The notes beneath the pieces were generated by a model. It did not search any database, was not told where the DNA came from, and saw only the letters and a list, made by a program, of their open reading frames with translations. A stretch of 64,000 nt of DNA from Triglochin maritima (lineage: Eukaryota; Streptophyta; Magnoliopsida; Alismatales; Juncaginaceae), in assembly GCA_963682175.1 (NCBI GenBank), contig OY821775.1, positions 7,846,501 through 7,910,500 on the forward strand. Direction: 5' to 3'. Numbering within the stretch: the first letter of the stretch is position 1; each line of letters begins with the position of its first letter. The translations under genes were made by a program, and so were the position numbers. This document shows positions 34,299-47,880 of the stretch, piece by piece.

Positions 34299-36592
34299 TT
34301 AAGATCGCCCTGGTTCTTGCACCAGGTTGCACCGGGAAAGAATGCCATAGAAATCATTGAGCGTTAACTGCAAAACAAACAACATAATTTAAGATGGCTT
34401 GCTAAAGCATAAGAAAGCAAGGAAACATAGTTGTGATGCTGCAAATTTTTCATCTGAAACAAAAACTAGTAACAGTTTGCGGGCAAGAGAAATGATAGAC
34501 TTCTGACTTGGGAGATCGTCAACCCTCACTACTCACTAGTGTTTGCATAAAAATCATATTTCCAGAAGCATGTGGATTTTCTTCAATTCCTTCAAGAGAA
34601 ACTTGGGTGGGACATTTAGTCCTCAAATATTTTCATAGAATCGAAACAATGGACCCAGAGTAGTTACCATTTACATGACTAAATTGAAAAGGAATGGAAC
34701 CTCATAGCTCATCTTCATTGTAGATTCATTAGAAGTAGAAATGTGGAGGGCTGAGCAGAAGACGATGTTCCTAGTTACTAAGAAAGTTAACAAAAGCAAT
34801 AAAATAGACCGCAGAGGCTAGTAGGGCTACCCTTCCATCTCGATCGGCATCAAAACAATGGATCATATCAGCCATCTCCTTCTCTGTCCAACTGAAATCA
34901 AGTTCAACTGCCAATCTCCTTAAATCATATAGCCCAATTTCCCCCTTCCCTGTCACTACCAAAGCGAAAAAGGTAAGCAGCTATTTATTGGTTTCAAGGT
35001 AAGCAGTGGTACTTGTAAATTATGTTCAAACAGAAATATAGGAGGCAAAGAAATTATACTTGCATAACAAGCACCATATACATTCTCTGTTTCTTGGGAA
35101 TTGGGATCATAACACTTATTCATTTTCCTGTATAACTTTAATTCACAATGTTTCTAATGCCTACAAAGACAATACTTGCTAAATTTCCGTGGATGAAATA
35201 AGAAGCATGTTATAATTCATTATTACCGTGAGACCACTTGAAGCATTGGTTGTGCCTATAATTTGTCATTCCTTCTCAAGTGAGGTGCATAGTCTACTGA
35301 CTCTGGTGTTGCAGGTTGGGTTTGAGGGACAGTACACTCTTCACATGGATGGATTCATAGCATTAGCTCTGACTACGTGCGACACATCCACATTTTATGT
35401 CCTAAATTTATGCTGGATTCTGTATCTTTTGAGGGTAAATCACGATGCAAGTTCAGACACTCTAGATTTTCAAAAAACAAAATTACTACAGATGAGTAAA
35501 ATATGCGGTTTACCAGTTAGGCAATTAGTCACCCTTCATTGTTTTATCATCCATCCTTGATCCTCCCAATGATCAGTGAAATTTCAATGTCTAAATGGAT
35601 ATAAAGTAGAAATACAGAACTAATTACTAAAGTATCTAGTCCAGCGTATCATGACAAAGTTAAATATACTTACAGTCAAATGAGAAGAAATAAGCAACAG
35701 CTTCATCCTGTGTCAGCTGTACCCTCGCAACATTCTGAACATTAAAGTCCATATCAATAAACAAGCAATACAGGGAACTTAAACTCAAAATCCTTTCAGT
35801 TATCATAAACCTCGTAATCAAAATATCATGTCATTTGATTCTTGTAAGAATCACATACCCCTTTCTTTCTCTTTCCTCTTACAAGAGTCTCAGAGCGCCT
35901 CCCTTTTCCATAAGCTTCACTAACAGAAGCATCTCTGGATGGCTTTGAAAACTTAGCACATCTCTTTGATTCTTCGGCTGGTTCTCCAAGTGACAAGGCA
36001 ATTGCCTATGCATGAATCACAACACATACATATAACAATTAACACCAGCGATGTGTTGGATATAAAAGATCAAAATAGTGCAATTTACCTTCTGTATAGC
36101 TACGTCCTCGTCCAACTCCATAGCATCAACTTCGGCAAACAATTCCTTTCTCGAACTCGCCTTTACCATATCATCCATACTATTCCTCTGAAACAACACG
36201 AATAAACTCCAATCATCAATTGAAACACCACATTTTGAGAAAAAGTTAGAAATGGCGTAAAGATCGAATCTTTCCCATTCCAAAACACGAACCTTTTGCT
36301 TCGGCTTCCGTCGCGAACCCGAACAAGATCCATCTTTCTCACCTTCGGACGAATCACCGTCGTCCGAAGGCCGGTAATCGTCTTTTTCCTCTTCCTCCTC
36401 CTCCTTCTTCTTCTCGAATTCTCCACCGGGATAGCGAAGAGAAGAAGAGAGCTTCAGCAACCCAAAGGCTTCGATTCGCTCTTTGTTCTCTCTGATCCTC
36501 GCCTGCCGTTGCCTCTCGTACTCCGACGCCTCTTCTCCTTCTCCGCCGCCGTGCCGGCGTGCGCCTCTCTTCGCCGGGATCGTTCTCGCCAT
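34299..36592 (-). CDS. EF-hand calcium-binding family protein with charged N-terminal region
   Basis: Six exons close in frame to 266 residues: 36592-36293, 36187-36089, 36005-35859, 35734-35674, 34955-34831 and 34367-34299. The N-terminal half is basic then strongly acidic (MARTIPAKRGARRHGG, a Lys/Glu run, Ser-rich patch), suggesting a disordered, possibly nuclear region. Residues ~195-260 carry a pair of EF hands. The first loop, DLTGKGEIGLYD, has Lys at position 5 and is probably weak. The second, DADRDGRLTLND, has good ligands but Asp instead of Glu at position 12, which often shifts preference towards magnesium. The helices TEKEMADMIHCF and FYGILSRC fit the fold. I recognise it as a plant EF-hand family but cannot assign a role. 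The terminal splice (34831 to 34367) is chosen because it completes the second loop. Confidence 0.82.
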
Positions 36593-37740
36593 GCCGCGAA
36601 TGGGGCGCTAATCGGGTTTGATTTGGTTAGAGTGGGCCTTAATCGGATCTGATGTGCTGAAACGGTAAACGGGGTTTACAACAGTCCATGACGCTTAAAC
36701 CGGCCCACGACTGGTGAATTGAGTTGTGAGGTTTGCATAAATAAATTCTCCACCTTTTGGGTTTGAAGATTCATTCTAATTTCTAAGCAGAAAGTTAAAG
36801 ATATTGATTAGATACGTTTAATAACTCATTTTAGGAGTTGAAAAAGGGGTATATAATGAGTGATTTGTGATATTTGATTGGTCCATTATTTCTTTAAAAT
36901 CTTTGAACGATGTAAAAGACTATTTTCCAACATAGCTTGTGCTCTTATTATTAATTTATGAAGCACAAGAGCCAACTTAGACTAAGTCATTGGAAGCTGA
37001 AGTACACGAAAAGGTCGAGACATACATAGATTATAGACAGTTTGGTATCACGCATGCTCTTTTGGCAATTAGAAGAGAAAGAATGAAAAGAAAATAGAAA
37101 AAAACATTTTGTGTCATAAACATGTATCTTTGTACACTACTTTTTCCATTTCTCAAGCTTAATAATTCAAACAGGCCCTCTGGATTGGTGGGAAGAGCCC
37201 ATATGACATGCACCAATCCAACCAAACACAAGCAAATCGAATTGTTCCAATACTACTTTTGAAGTTGGTGGTTTTCTTTCTTTGTTTCTTTGGTAAGGAA
37301 CAGGATATTGCTTGCTTTGGCAATTGCTATTTGCTACGAACATCCCAACTTGTTTGGTTGCGTCCAATTGAAAGAGGGCTAAAGAAAAAATATTTTAGCG
37401 ACATCAAATGATCAAATCTATGGGAAGAAGACACCACCACTCTTATCCTGACATGTTCCGTGCATCTATGGTTCCATCTCAGAGTCGGCCGGAGCTTTCT
37501 TTCACATATCAATTTGATGTTGGCAGAGTTGAAAACCAATGCCCATTGTTCACGTGAACCATTTTTGTCTTTCTGAATGAAAATAACTAGTCTAGACGAT
37601 TCTTTAAAAAAAATATCCAGACGGAGGGGAAATTATTATTTTTTGGAAAGTTCATGATTTATCGTCGGTAGGTGTGTAGATGAGTCTACCTTTTTTTCAT
37701 GCTCCAGCTCCACTCGCTGAGGTCATCCTTGACGAGTCGT
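36593..37740. other. Intergenic, no gene seen
   Basis: Left part is the promoter side of the EF-hand gene. Frames at 37031-37539 on both strands overlap and show no domain. Confidence 0.4.

Positions 37741-37742
<2 letters not shown>

Positions 37743-37773
<31 letters not shown>
37743..37773 (+). repeat. Homopolymer of 31 C
   Basis: An uninterrupted run of 31 cytosines. Such runs can form i-motif or G-quadruplex structures, and their length is often unreliable in assemblies. Confidence 0.97.
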
Positions 37774-37774
37774 A

Positions 37775-38070
37775 CTTGACGACCAGGTCGGGTCATTTTT
37801 TATTTTTTTTAAAATTAAAGCGTTTTTTGTTTTCATTTTTTTGTTATTAGTTTTAATCTTTTTTAATTCTTTTTTTAAAATACGTTTTCTATTTTTTTGA
37901 TTTTGTAGATTTTTTTTTCAAAATCGATCCTAAAATGACGTGAATGAGAGAAATGAGTTGTGGTTAATAGGTGAATAGTGTATGAAAGAAGAAAAAGTGA
38001 GTTGGGGAGAAAGAAAACTGATTTGTCAGAGAGAGATGAAACTGATTTGGAAGAAAGAAAACTCATGACC
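37775..38070 (-). mobile_element. MITE-like repeat, copy 1 of 4
   Basis: On the minus strand this shares with three other places (47400-47870, 57800-58050 and 62240-62530) a stretch with CACGTCATTT, then CAAAATCAAAACAAATAAAA-like A-rich sequence. All copies are non-coding. Edges are approximate. Confidence 0.4.
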
Positions 38071-41000
38071 AAATCGTTCAGGTCCTAATTACGGATGATA
38101 CGAGAATTTAAGTTGGTTCTATCACTCTAACAAAGGCACTTGTGATTAGTCATTGCTCTTGTGATTCATGTAATAATGTATAGTCATTAAATGAACGTAA
38201 TTGCATATATTTCAATGCATTCTTTTAGCCAGCTCAGCTCAGCTCAAGCCAGCTCGTTTAACGATTCTACTAGCTCACTTGTTTTTGATATTTTACTAGC
38301 TCATTCAACAATTCGAGCATAAGAAAGTGCTCATGTTCAGCATCATTTATTTCAACATTAAGCTGAGTTGGAGTTCCGTAGGCAAATCTAATTGCAATCT
38401 TGAGCTTATCTAGTCTTTTAACATCTTATTTTTTGTAGTAAATATCCAACTATTAGTTACTTCCCAAACCCCCCTAATTAAATACATAACTTCCTATTAG
38501 TATCTCTACAACTTTGACCCCCCAAAAGCTCTGAGCCTTCCGATTTCAAAACGTGCAAAGAACGTCTATGCACAAAATCGACAATGATATCATGTCAATG
38601 CATAATCTAATTTAGCAATCTCTAAATTATAGAGACTAACATCATCAAGGACTCTATGTGTTTTTTGGTTCTTAAATTGTAATAAATCGAAATAAAACAG
38701 CCTATTGAACCGCCTTCAATTCGTAAAAAGCCAATCCAAAACAACCTCTTTCCTAAAGCTACATATATTCGACCCCTCCTCACTCTTCCTACCTAGATTT
38801 GAGCATCACCGGACGCTTTAGGATGACGTTGACATCAAAACTTTGATTGCTTCGTTTTTAATTTTTATTCCTGTGGGCTTGGTTAATAATACCATAAGGT
38901 CGCCTAGTTAGATCCTATAACGTAAGCAGCCGCGGTTAATAGTAAGATAAATCCCTTTTATCGATTTTTGTAAATATATTAATTTGAAGGTCCTACGGTC
39001 CTACCAAAGATTTGGATGAGACTTCCGAGTCTAGATTTATCATATGGATTGTTTGAGAAGAAAAGTGTCAATGCGTATGATACATAAGTTAACGACCCTA
39101 CAAGATTGAGGATATCGTAATCTTAGATGCTTATGGAAAATTCTTGTACATACAGCAACGACGGTACATGCATGGGCCAAGGTGTTCTCCTGGATTTTAG
39201 ATTTTGCTTAGTAAAATGTATACTAAATAAGATTTTGTTACATTTGGATTTTGAATTGTTAAGTATACACAAACTTAAGTACCACTGGATTAAAAAAAGG
39301 TTGTCCAAAAAAAAATTTCAAATGTAGAGGGAGAATTTCACATAACTTTAATTTTTTAAAATTCATATCAACTGTTAATTAAGGTCATAATCTAAATATG
39401 ATAATGATATGTGTACATTATTACATGTCTATTGGTTGTGTATTATTTCTGCCTCCAATTGAGCCTAAAAAGCACAATTGTATCATATCTACATTTTAAA
39501 AAAAATGTTTATCCAAACATAAGGCATAAAATTCAAATTAACAAAAAAATTAAAAGGCATGATTCAAATATCACTTATATACTATTTGTTTCTTATGGTT
39601 TGTTTATTGTTGTTAAATTTATGTTTCTAAGCTTAAAATATAATGTAACATTTTATTTGTGAATATGAAAAACTGCGACTACATACATATATGTAAGCGA
39701 TATGCTAATTAATAAAGTCATTAGGAGACAAATAGTCCCACCACACCTGCATCATTACCCCAATCAACTACCACAAAACACGAAATCAAAAGTTATAAAG
39801 GACATGCATCCTTGGATGTGGAAAAAAAATGAAAGCTTACCTTAGCTAGTGGGGAATTTAAAAAGGTGAAGGTGACGATGAGAAGCAAAAGAATATTAAC
39901 CAGTAGATAAAGGCAAGACACTTAATGATCGTCATCAGCATCCTGATGTCGTTGTCGAAGTAGAGCTCCATCAACGCCACCCTTAATTCAGAACCACTTC
40001 TCCAATTTTAATTTATCTTCATCGATTCCAGCTGATTCCATTATGAAGTGGTCCTGTCAATATTAAATTGGTTAAATGTGCGCACGTTAGCTGATAATTG
40101 AGTATGTTGATTATTGCTGTACGCCTTACGTATTATTTAAAATTAAATTTTCATTGTTACATGTAATTAAACTACTTTGAATGTATATATGACAGCTCGT
40201 GTGTTCTTAGTCATGCATTTTTTGAAGCCATATCTACTCACAAATTTCTACCCAATACTCTCTCTTTTTAATTGTAAGAATGAACAATTATCATCCAATG
40301 CTAGTGGTCGTGACCAACCGTATTCAATATTTCAATGTACGTTTTTTGATGCTAGGAGCAGTTGTATCATCGAATTGTAATCTAATTCTAAACATATATA
40401 ATCTCTGAAAATAGAGGTAAGGAGTAAAAATAAATTAAATGCAAAACCACTGAAGGGTTTTAAATCTAGAGCATTGGTTAAGGCCCCCAAAATGACAAAA
40501 GTGAACGTTACGATAGAAAAAATAGAATCTAAAATTATATAATTCTATTACAAAATAATTTCAATATATATACTAAATCAATAGATAGTGATTCACAAAC
40601 TAAAATAATTTAGAAGACTTACATTGATACATAGCAGAAACGTAAATTATTACCCAGATATTGGTCTTCTAAGCCTCAACACTCTTATTATGATCTCTTA
40701 GATGGGGAAGAAAAAAATTGTATATTATTATGATTGTTGTTTGTTGTCGTGTTTGGCTTAGAGATCACGACCTCTTATTTATAATTCGATTGTGGATCCA
40801 TCAATCACAACTATCAAAGTCGATCTAAATCAGAAGAAGAAATGCACAAGAGAGAGAGACGAGAGAGGTAGGGGAAAACCCCTCCAACCACCAGTCAATC
40901 GCAGGTAATTGTTGGAGGGGGGGAAACTCCATTTTATATGTGTCCTAAATGGACCATCAGGTACATCAATCATCAAGCTGATTAGGCATGCTAACAAACC

Positions 41001-41800
41001 CGATTACTGGGTCAAGTTCAATAAATTCTTTACAACATGTAATAAAAAGGGAATGAAAAACTAGATTAAGTATTAGGGAGGAAGATAAATCTCAATAACA
41101 ACTAAATGACTAATGAGCTATGCACATGTTTACATATTCTTATTAATGAATATTTTTAGAAGCTGATATAATGTAATTCCATATTAGATCATGACAGGAC
41201 TTATATATTTGACAACATCCTAAGTACAATACAATAAAATAAATATATATGTGAGTCCATCAAATAAAAAATTCTATCACGTTACAGAATTCAGCACATG
41301 TTGTAGAGCAATCATATTTCAAAAGCTTGTTTTTGTTATAGATTTTTTTTGCAACAAAAATGGTGTTGCTCTCAAGATCATGAAGTTACATTAGGAGTAA
41401 TACAACTTAAAATAATTATCAGATGAAAATTGGAAAAAAGAAATAGATGAACCAAATTCACATCCTTTGCGTGACTTCGTCCACTAAGCCCTACAAATCA
41501 TGTTATATGTTAACATGATACACACCTTAATTTAAAAGCTCAGATGTGCATGTGCCTGAGGGGTTTATTAAAGATTAAATAAAAAGAGCGTTAATTGTTT
41601 TGTCCTGATCGATTGATCCAGGGAATTAACCTGCGATCCAATGAAATCACGTAAAGCAGGGAAGTTGATTCTCTTCTTCTTTTTTATGATTTGGAATTTT
41701 CCAATTCCACCCTTACTCGGGGATAGGCGGGTTGTGGTTCCAAATTGGAGGTGATCCAACATCATTTTCACTAGAACACATTTGCATTAATAAAGTGCAT
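38071..41800. other. Long intergenic region without a supported gene
   Basis: AT-rich. The region at 39127-39310 resembles 59160-59240 (GGATTTTGCCCGGTAAATAT-type sequence), so it is probably an old repeat. A short minus-strand stretch at 39860-40050 can be read as peptide (ALMELYFDNDIRMLMTIIK) but lacks a usable start and frame. No RNA gene was recognised. Confidence 0.4.
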
Positions 41801-41880
41801 TACCGAGATTCGATCTTGTGGCTTAAGGTGTGTGAAACTACATAACCAACCAACTCAGACTGTGTCCTAGGAATCAGGAA
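41800..41880 (-). repeat. tRNA-derived SINE-like head
   Basis: On the minus strand TCTGAGTTGGTTGGT (A-box-like) is followed by GATCGAATCTCGG (B-box-like) at tRNA-like spacing. Flanking arms do not fold as a tRNA, so a SINE fragment is preferred. Confidence 0.5.
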
Positions 41881-42214
41881 AGGTGCTTCTCGGAATGATA
41901 TTTCTATGGGTAATTTGCTACTGTGCACCTTCCAAGTGACCTAATTGGTTAAATGCAATCTGATCTTATTGAATCTGATTTTTTGTTATTTCCTAGTAAT
42001 TTGCTACTGTGCACCTTCCGGTTTTTTGCTATTTCCTGATGTGCACATGTAATCTGATCTTATTTGTTGATATACACCTCTGTCGTTAGTGGACTCCACT
42101 CCGTCACAGTTATCGTTCAACGGAGTTAGAAAATTTGCAATTTAAACATTTGTAAAATTCAAATGTCCTTAATTGTAAATAGAAAAAACCTCATAAAAAA
42201 TCAAATTGTCTAAC

Positions 42215-43130
42215 ACTCTCTACTTTTTCACTCTCACTCTCTCTCATACCTCTCTCGAATCTATCTTCACTCTTTCACACACACTCTCTCTCATCACTGT
42301 CTCTTAAATCTCTCTCTCTCTCATTTCTCCCTCTCCACTTTTTCACTCTCTCTCTTGAATCTTTCTCTCTCTCCACTCTTTCACTTTCTCTCTCTCTCTT
42401 GAATGTTTCTTTCTTTCCCTCTCTCTAGAATCTTTCTTTTTCTCTCTCTTTCTACCTCCACTCTCTCTCCTTTCTCCCTCTCATCCCGCTCTCTCTCTCC
42501 TTTCTCTCTCTCTTGAATCTCTCTCTCCTTTCTCCTTCTCCACTATTTCACTATCTATCTTGAATCTTTCTCTCTCTCTCCACTCTTTCACTCTCTCTCT
42601 TTTGAATGTTTCTTTCTTTCCCTCTCTCTTTTGAATCTTTCTTTCTCTCTTTCTACCTCTACTATCTCCTTTCTCCCTCTCTCTCTCATCATGCTTTCTC
42701 TATGTCTCTCTTGAATCTCTCTCTCTCCATTTTTTCACTCTCTCTCTCATCCCGCTCTCTCTCATGAATCTCTCTCTCCACGGAATGCAATCTCTTTCTC
42801 TCTTATCACTCTCTCTCATCCCTCTCTCTCTCTCTCTCTCTTGAATCTTCTCTCTCATTTCACTCTCTCCACTCTTTCACACACTCTCTCTCTTGAATCT
42901 TTCTTTCTCTCCTTTCTACCTCCATTCTTTCACACACTCTCTCCTTTCTCCCTCTCCAATCTTTCACTCTCTCTCATCCCACTTTCTCTCTTTCTCCACA
43001 TTTTCAGTCTCTCTCATTCCCCCTATCTATCTTGAATCTCTCTCTCCACGAAATGCAACCTCTTTCTCTCTCTTTATCCTTTCTCCTCTCCACTCTTTCA
43101 CTTCTCTCTTGAATCTCTCTTTCTCTCTGG
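42215..43130 (+). repeat. ~0.9-kb polypyrimidine (CT-rich) tract
   Basis: Almost all pyrimidine on the plus strand, built from CTCTCT runs punctuated by TTGAATC and CACTCTTTCAC motifs, so it is a decayed minisatellite and not a pure dinucleotide repeat. Mirror-symmetric purine-pyrimidine DNA of this kind can form triplex (H-DNA). The plus-strand frames at 42841-43180 are artefacts. Confidence 0.93.
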
Positions 43131-43951
43131 AAATTTTTTGGATTATGAAATTGTTGGATCTGGAAATTTTTGAATTTTAATCACTTGCAAAAAAGTCATT
43201 GTAATCCAACCCGTATAATTATCAATTAATACCAAAAAACTTGGAACGAAACATGAAATAATTTGAGATAACAACCGTATAATTTAAAAAACTTATTAAA
43301 ATTCCGACGGATGCCCCTTAATTTTTTTTATTAAAAAGAAGTTGGACATTTTACCAGATTCGAGTACACCGTGGTGTCCATTCGCTCATTTCCTGACATC
43401 TGAAACATTATTTTTTATAATTATGAGAGGATGATGATGAGAGATGGGTGGTAGGAGAGTTAAATATCGAGATATATGAGTTGAAATGAGAGAATGACAA
43501 AATGGTAATTCACACGGACGATTTATGTAGTTTTCCAACGATGAATAACAATTCAGTTAATAAAAACTGTTGTCTGGATTAAGGCCTCAAAGCGAGATTG
43601 GCTCATGCATCACTTTGTCTTTTAACGATTCCATCTTCTCCCACTTAAATGATTTGTCAAAGGATGCCATTTCTACGTCATTAAGAATATGTTACACGTG
43701 GATTATTCCTTTAGTAATCAGCATTTTTTTTCTTTTTTTTTCTAGTCAATTATATATACTTCAATAGTTCAACAAAATTAGCATGACACACGTCCACAAA
43801 AAACTTGTTTCTCAAGGAATTTGTTAGCAAGAGGAAAGAATCCCTAGTAAATGTACACCCTTTTGTCTTAAAATTTATGGTTAGGAGTTTATTTGAACAA
43901 AATCTTCATCTTTACATGTCCATTTCAATTCAAACATTATTCTTATCTATA
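43131..43951. other. Intergenic, no gene seen
   Basis: AT-rich sequence between the CT tract and the MITE; no supported feature. Confidence 0.4.
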
Positions 43952-44297
43952 TTGATGTAATCACACTTTTGAAAAATCAGATATACATATATATGATATA
44001 TACAAATATATATGATACAAATATACATACATATATATATATATATGATACAAATATACATATATATACATATATATGATACAAATATACATATATATAT
44101 ATATATATATGATACAAATATATATACATATATATATATATGATACAAATATACAAATATACAAATATACATATATATGTATACATATATATATATACAT
44201 GTATATATATGTATACATACATATATATATGTATACATACATATATATATGTATACATATATATATATCTGATTTTTCAAAAGTGTGATTACATCAA
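43952..44297. mobile_element. MITE with long terminal inverted repeats and an AT-microsatellite core
   Basis: The ends are exact inverted copies: the left begins TTGATGTAATCACACTTTTG and continues through AAAAATCAGATATA, and the right ends with its complement at 44297. The core is TATACATATATATGATACAAA-type repeat on both strands. No transposase is possible at 346 bp. No clear flanking duplication was found, so the superfamily is open. All long frames inside (Tyr/Ile-rich) are repeat artefacts. Confidence 0.85.
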
Positions 44298-44412
44298 AAG
44301 ATATCAAATAAAAATGTACAAGTAATCACTACAACCTCCAAAAATGAGGAAAAGCAGAATCGAGCGCCAGACGTGCGTCTCCGCAGTCACTACCTCATAG
44401 TGTCGTTCATAG

Positions 44413-45954
44413 CCTGAAACAAAACATGGAACTATCTCTGAGTTTTCCATAAGGAAACTTCGTATGCCAAACCCCTATCACATATATGAACTAGACAATT
44501 ACTAGTATGATATGATACAAAATGCAACAATACTAAATCATTATCAATACTGGGCTCCAGGAATCTCTCTCCCCACCACAACAAACACAAATTATAACGG
44601 GTCTCGAGCGTCCTCTCACCCATCACCCACATGTGCACACAGGCACCACAGCCGGAATAATCGTTGGCTATCACATCACGTGCACACTGGCACCACAACC
44701 GAAAACATCATCGGCCAATAACCCGTGCACACACTAATCGCTATCAGGCCAGATATGTCCGTACCGTCGCCCTAAACAGGTCGGGAACCCGTTGCCATCA
44801 AAGCTGATCCCACAACATAACAAAGTACCAAACCGAGTAGAAATGGTTGACCGAATCAGGCATGCCGGTCGACCGGTTCTCTCCAGGAACGCACAAGGGC
44901 TCGACCGTCTCAACGACCGGTCGGACTACAACCAACGAACAAAACGACCAATCTGTCGGACAAAGGTCACAGGCGATCGACCATTTTGAAGGTCTACGCC
45001 TCAACATAATATAATATATACACCATAACGGTCGAACGACAAGGGGCCCCGGTCGACCGAAAATAACAGGAACTTCACGTTTCCTCAAAGTCCAAGATCG
45101 GTCGAACAAGGCACGCACCTATCGAACAGACTTTAAGTTAACTAAAACTATCGGTCAGACAAAATCATCTGGCGATCGACCGTTAAGATAGTCCATGCCC
45201 AGTCCAAATTTGTCGAGCAAACATCGGTCGAACAATCATATAGGCGGTCGACCATTTTGAAGGTCTAGGCCCCAACCGACTTAGCTACATGTACAATTGG
45301 TTGAACGGATCAAAGGGCAGTTGACCGTTTAGATGGTCTATGCCCTAACCAACTTACCACGGTGCATTCTGTCGAATGACAAAGGGGTCTCGGTCAACTG
45401 AAATACACCAGGGCTTGCCTTAAACACACAATTGGTCGACCGCCCGAAAACATCGTTCAACCGGTGCAAGGCTAAAACTCGCATTTACACTAGCATCGGT
45501 CGACCAGAGCACATGTCGATCGACCGTTATTCAGTAGTATCCTGCTGCACTAACACCTCCGATGAGTCAATCGGCCTACCATCGACTAAAGTCGCCACTC
45601 ACGCATGTTGGGTGAGTATTAACGAAGCTTGATATACCTTGAAGGCTTGAAGAAACCTTTGAAGACCAAAGACGATCTCCACCGCACGATTGCCTTCTTC
45701 TCCAGTGAACTCCTTAGACGAACGATTGCAACAACCTCAGCTACATCACCATGATTCTCCAGCTCGTCGATCACAACTTCTCACCGGAGATCACAGACCC
45801 GAGAGAGAAACGAGTGGGAGAGAGAGAGAGATGGTCTGCTTAAAAACCCCTCACCTTTACCTGCAATCACCTGCCTCCACCCCCATCAACCCTCTAAACC
45901 ACATTAGCCACCCCTAACCCTGATTAGTCACTAACCAAGTATTAGCTTCTAACA
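44413..45954 (-). mobile_element. Non-coding repeat with CGGTCGACCG palindromes, copy 1 (LTR-like)
   Basis: Read on the minus strand it starts TGTTAGAAGC at 45954. It contains a CAGGGTTAGGGGTGGCTAATG block, then a ~0.7-kb degenerate array of GGTCGACCG-type palindromes (a perfect CGGTCGACCG at 44866-44875), and ends with a conserved block around TTTGGCATACGAAGTTTCCT and TTTGTTTCAGG (44413). The same order recurs at 55892-57800 in the other direction. A TG start and lack of genes suggest a long solo LTR, but the opposite end and target duplication were not found. Confidence 0.6.
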
Positions 45955-47390
45955 CTATCAATGATAACAGTTAACACTATCTTTCAGTAAGTTACGTGTT
46001 TAATCGGAAGATGTGGGGGTATAGTAGTTTGGTGGGATTCATGGTAATCATTCTCTGCATTTTCCTTATGTATCGGTTACAAAAGGTAACAACAAATTTA
46101 ATTTATATATACTTGTCAGATACTAATATTTAATTTGAATAAAGTAGCAAAAGAGTAATGAAAATGTTGATCGCACGAATTTGTAGAGGAATTTTATCAT
46201 TTCCCGTGATAAAAAAGGTAGAGAATGCAAATGTCGCGTCATATTTGCACCTAGCTTTAACCACTAAACCACAAAATACTAGAATTTTCCACACGAAAAA
46301 CAACTACATTTCATGGTTTTGGTGAAACGTAAGCAAACAAACGACATCTTGACCACTCTAGTGATAACCACTTCATGTGGCCAATCACCTCTTATATATA
46401 CATTTTCTTTCTAATTTTATTCAACACACGGATGGTAAAATTCATGGTGTGGGGCAAGGGAGGGCATAAGCAAAAACGGAGCATGAAATTTTTCCATGAG
46501 GGCTAAAAAAAAGTTTATGAAGGGGAGAAAAAAAAAATGTTGAATTTTTAGGGCTTCACGATCGGACCGACGTCGTAGGAATTGGTTGTTCATATGAGAT
46601 TTGTAGTTTCATCTATGCAAGCAATACAACACAACGATGAGTTAGTATATTGAGAAAATTATTTAGTGCTAATAAAACTTATGATACAACCACGCTCCTA
46701 TCGTTGACACCGTTTCTTCAATTTTTGGTTGTTTCTTGCAATAATTAATATTATTTAACCTTATATTAAGACGTATCATGTATGCCCTGAAATCCAAGAA
46801 ACTTATTGAAGTTGAAGTACATCTTGCTTCTATTGAAATGGTTGGCATCCATTGAAGTATCATAACACATCTATATCTGTAACTCATACAAATGTTTCTA
46901 ATTCTTCAACGTGTCTACTACTTCGGACACAAGTTTCACATTCAATCACTAGACGACCAATGTGTGCCGACTAGTGTTATTCTCATGGACAACGGTCAAA
47001 CATGAATCTTCAAATCAATATCAACTGATTCTAAATGCATAAAACTCAGTAAATACCCCTTAATTTTGCATTCTAACACGACTATTCCCAACAAAACTTA
47101 GCAAACAAGTCGGTTCATATGTGAACGTACATCAAGTGTGCCTAAAGACGAAAGGTGGGTTTAGATGATCAAATATATTAGTCAAATTAATCAAATACCT
47201 TTTACGCATCCAAAAAATGTCAGAAGCTAAAAAATGAGTTTTTCAATTTTTATGAAGTAATGCATTTACCATTGTTATTTGTTGGTGAAAAATATTTAAA
47301 GATAGTAAAACTGATTTTTCCCATGAAAAATCAAAAAAAATGGTGGAGGATAAATTTTTGATTGTTGTCTTAGTTCTTAACTCTTAGACC
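45955..47390. other. Intergenic, no gene seen
   Basis: AT-rich. No frame with a domain. Confidence 0.35.
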
Positions 47391-47880
47391 ATGTTTAACG
47401 GTACTCAGACTATCCTAGGCATCATGTTCTCTCTCTGTCACGTCAGTTTTTTTATCTGTCACGTAAGTTCACTCAATCCACCTAAAAATCCCCTTAATCA
47501 TACTCAGAAACACCTCACATACCCTAAAACACCTCACACACCCTACATTCTCTCTCATCTACGTCATTTAGAGATCAATCTTATGTAAAATATAAAAAAA
47601 TTCACAAAAAAATTTACAAAATCAAAACAAATAAAAAATATATTTTCACAAAAAAATGATAAAATAATTTAAAATGTTTTTTTTAACAAAAAAAAACAAA
47701 ATTAACGAATAGGGGGACACATGAACCCCACCTAACCCACACACCCAGGTGGGTGATCAGGAGCTCCGACGCCCAATTTTATGCCCAGGCGGGGAGTGCA
47801 GACCTCCATGGTGCTAGATTTTCGCAAAAAATCTGACATGTTAGGGCACTCGGGTGATCACACCCGAAAAAACAATTTTT
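47391..47880 (+). mobile_element. MITE-like repeat, copy 2 of 4
   Basis: Contains CTACGTCATTTAGAGATCAA, then AAAATCAAAACAAATAAAAA, in the same order as 62240-62530. It is inverted relative to 37775-38070 and 57800-58050. The frame at 47391-47588 lies inside it and is not a gene. Confidence 0.45.

Noticed and set aside
39860..40050. Minus-strand peptide-like stretch (ALMELYFDNDIRMLMTIIK)
   Set aside because: Looks slightly protein-like, but the only upstream ATG is in another frame with an early stop and no family was recognised. Possibly a gene relic.
43930..44325. Long Tyr/Ile-rich frames on both strands
   Set aside because: Produced by TATACATA-type microsatellite inside the MITE.
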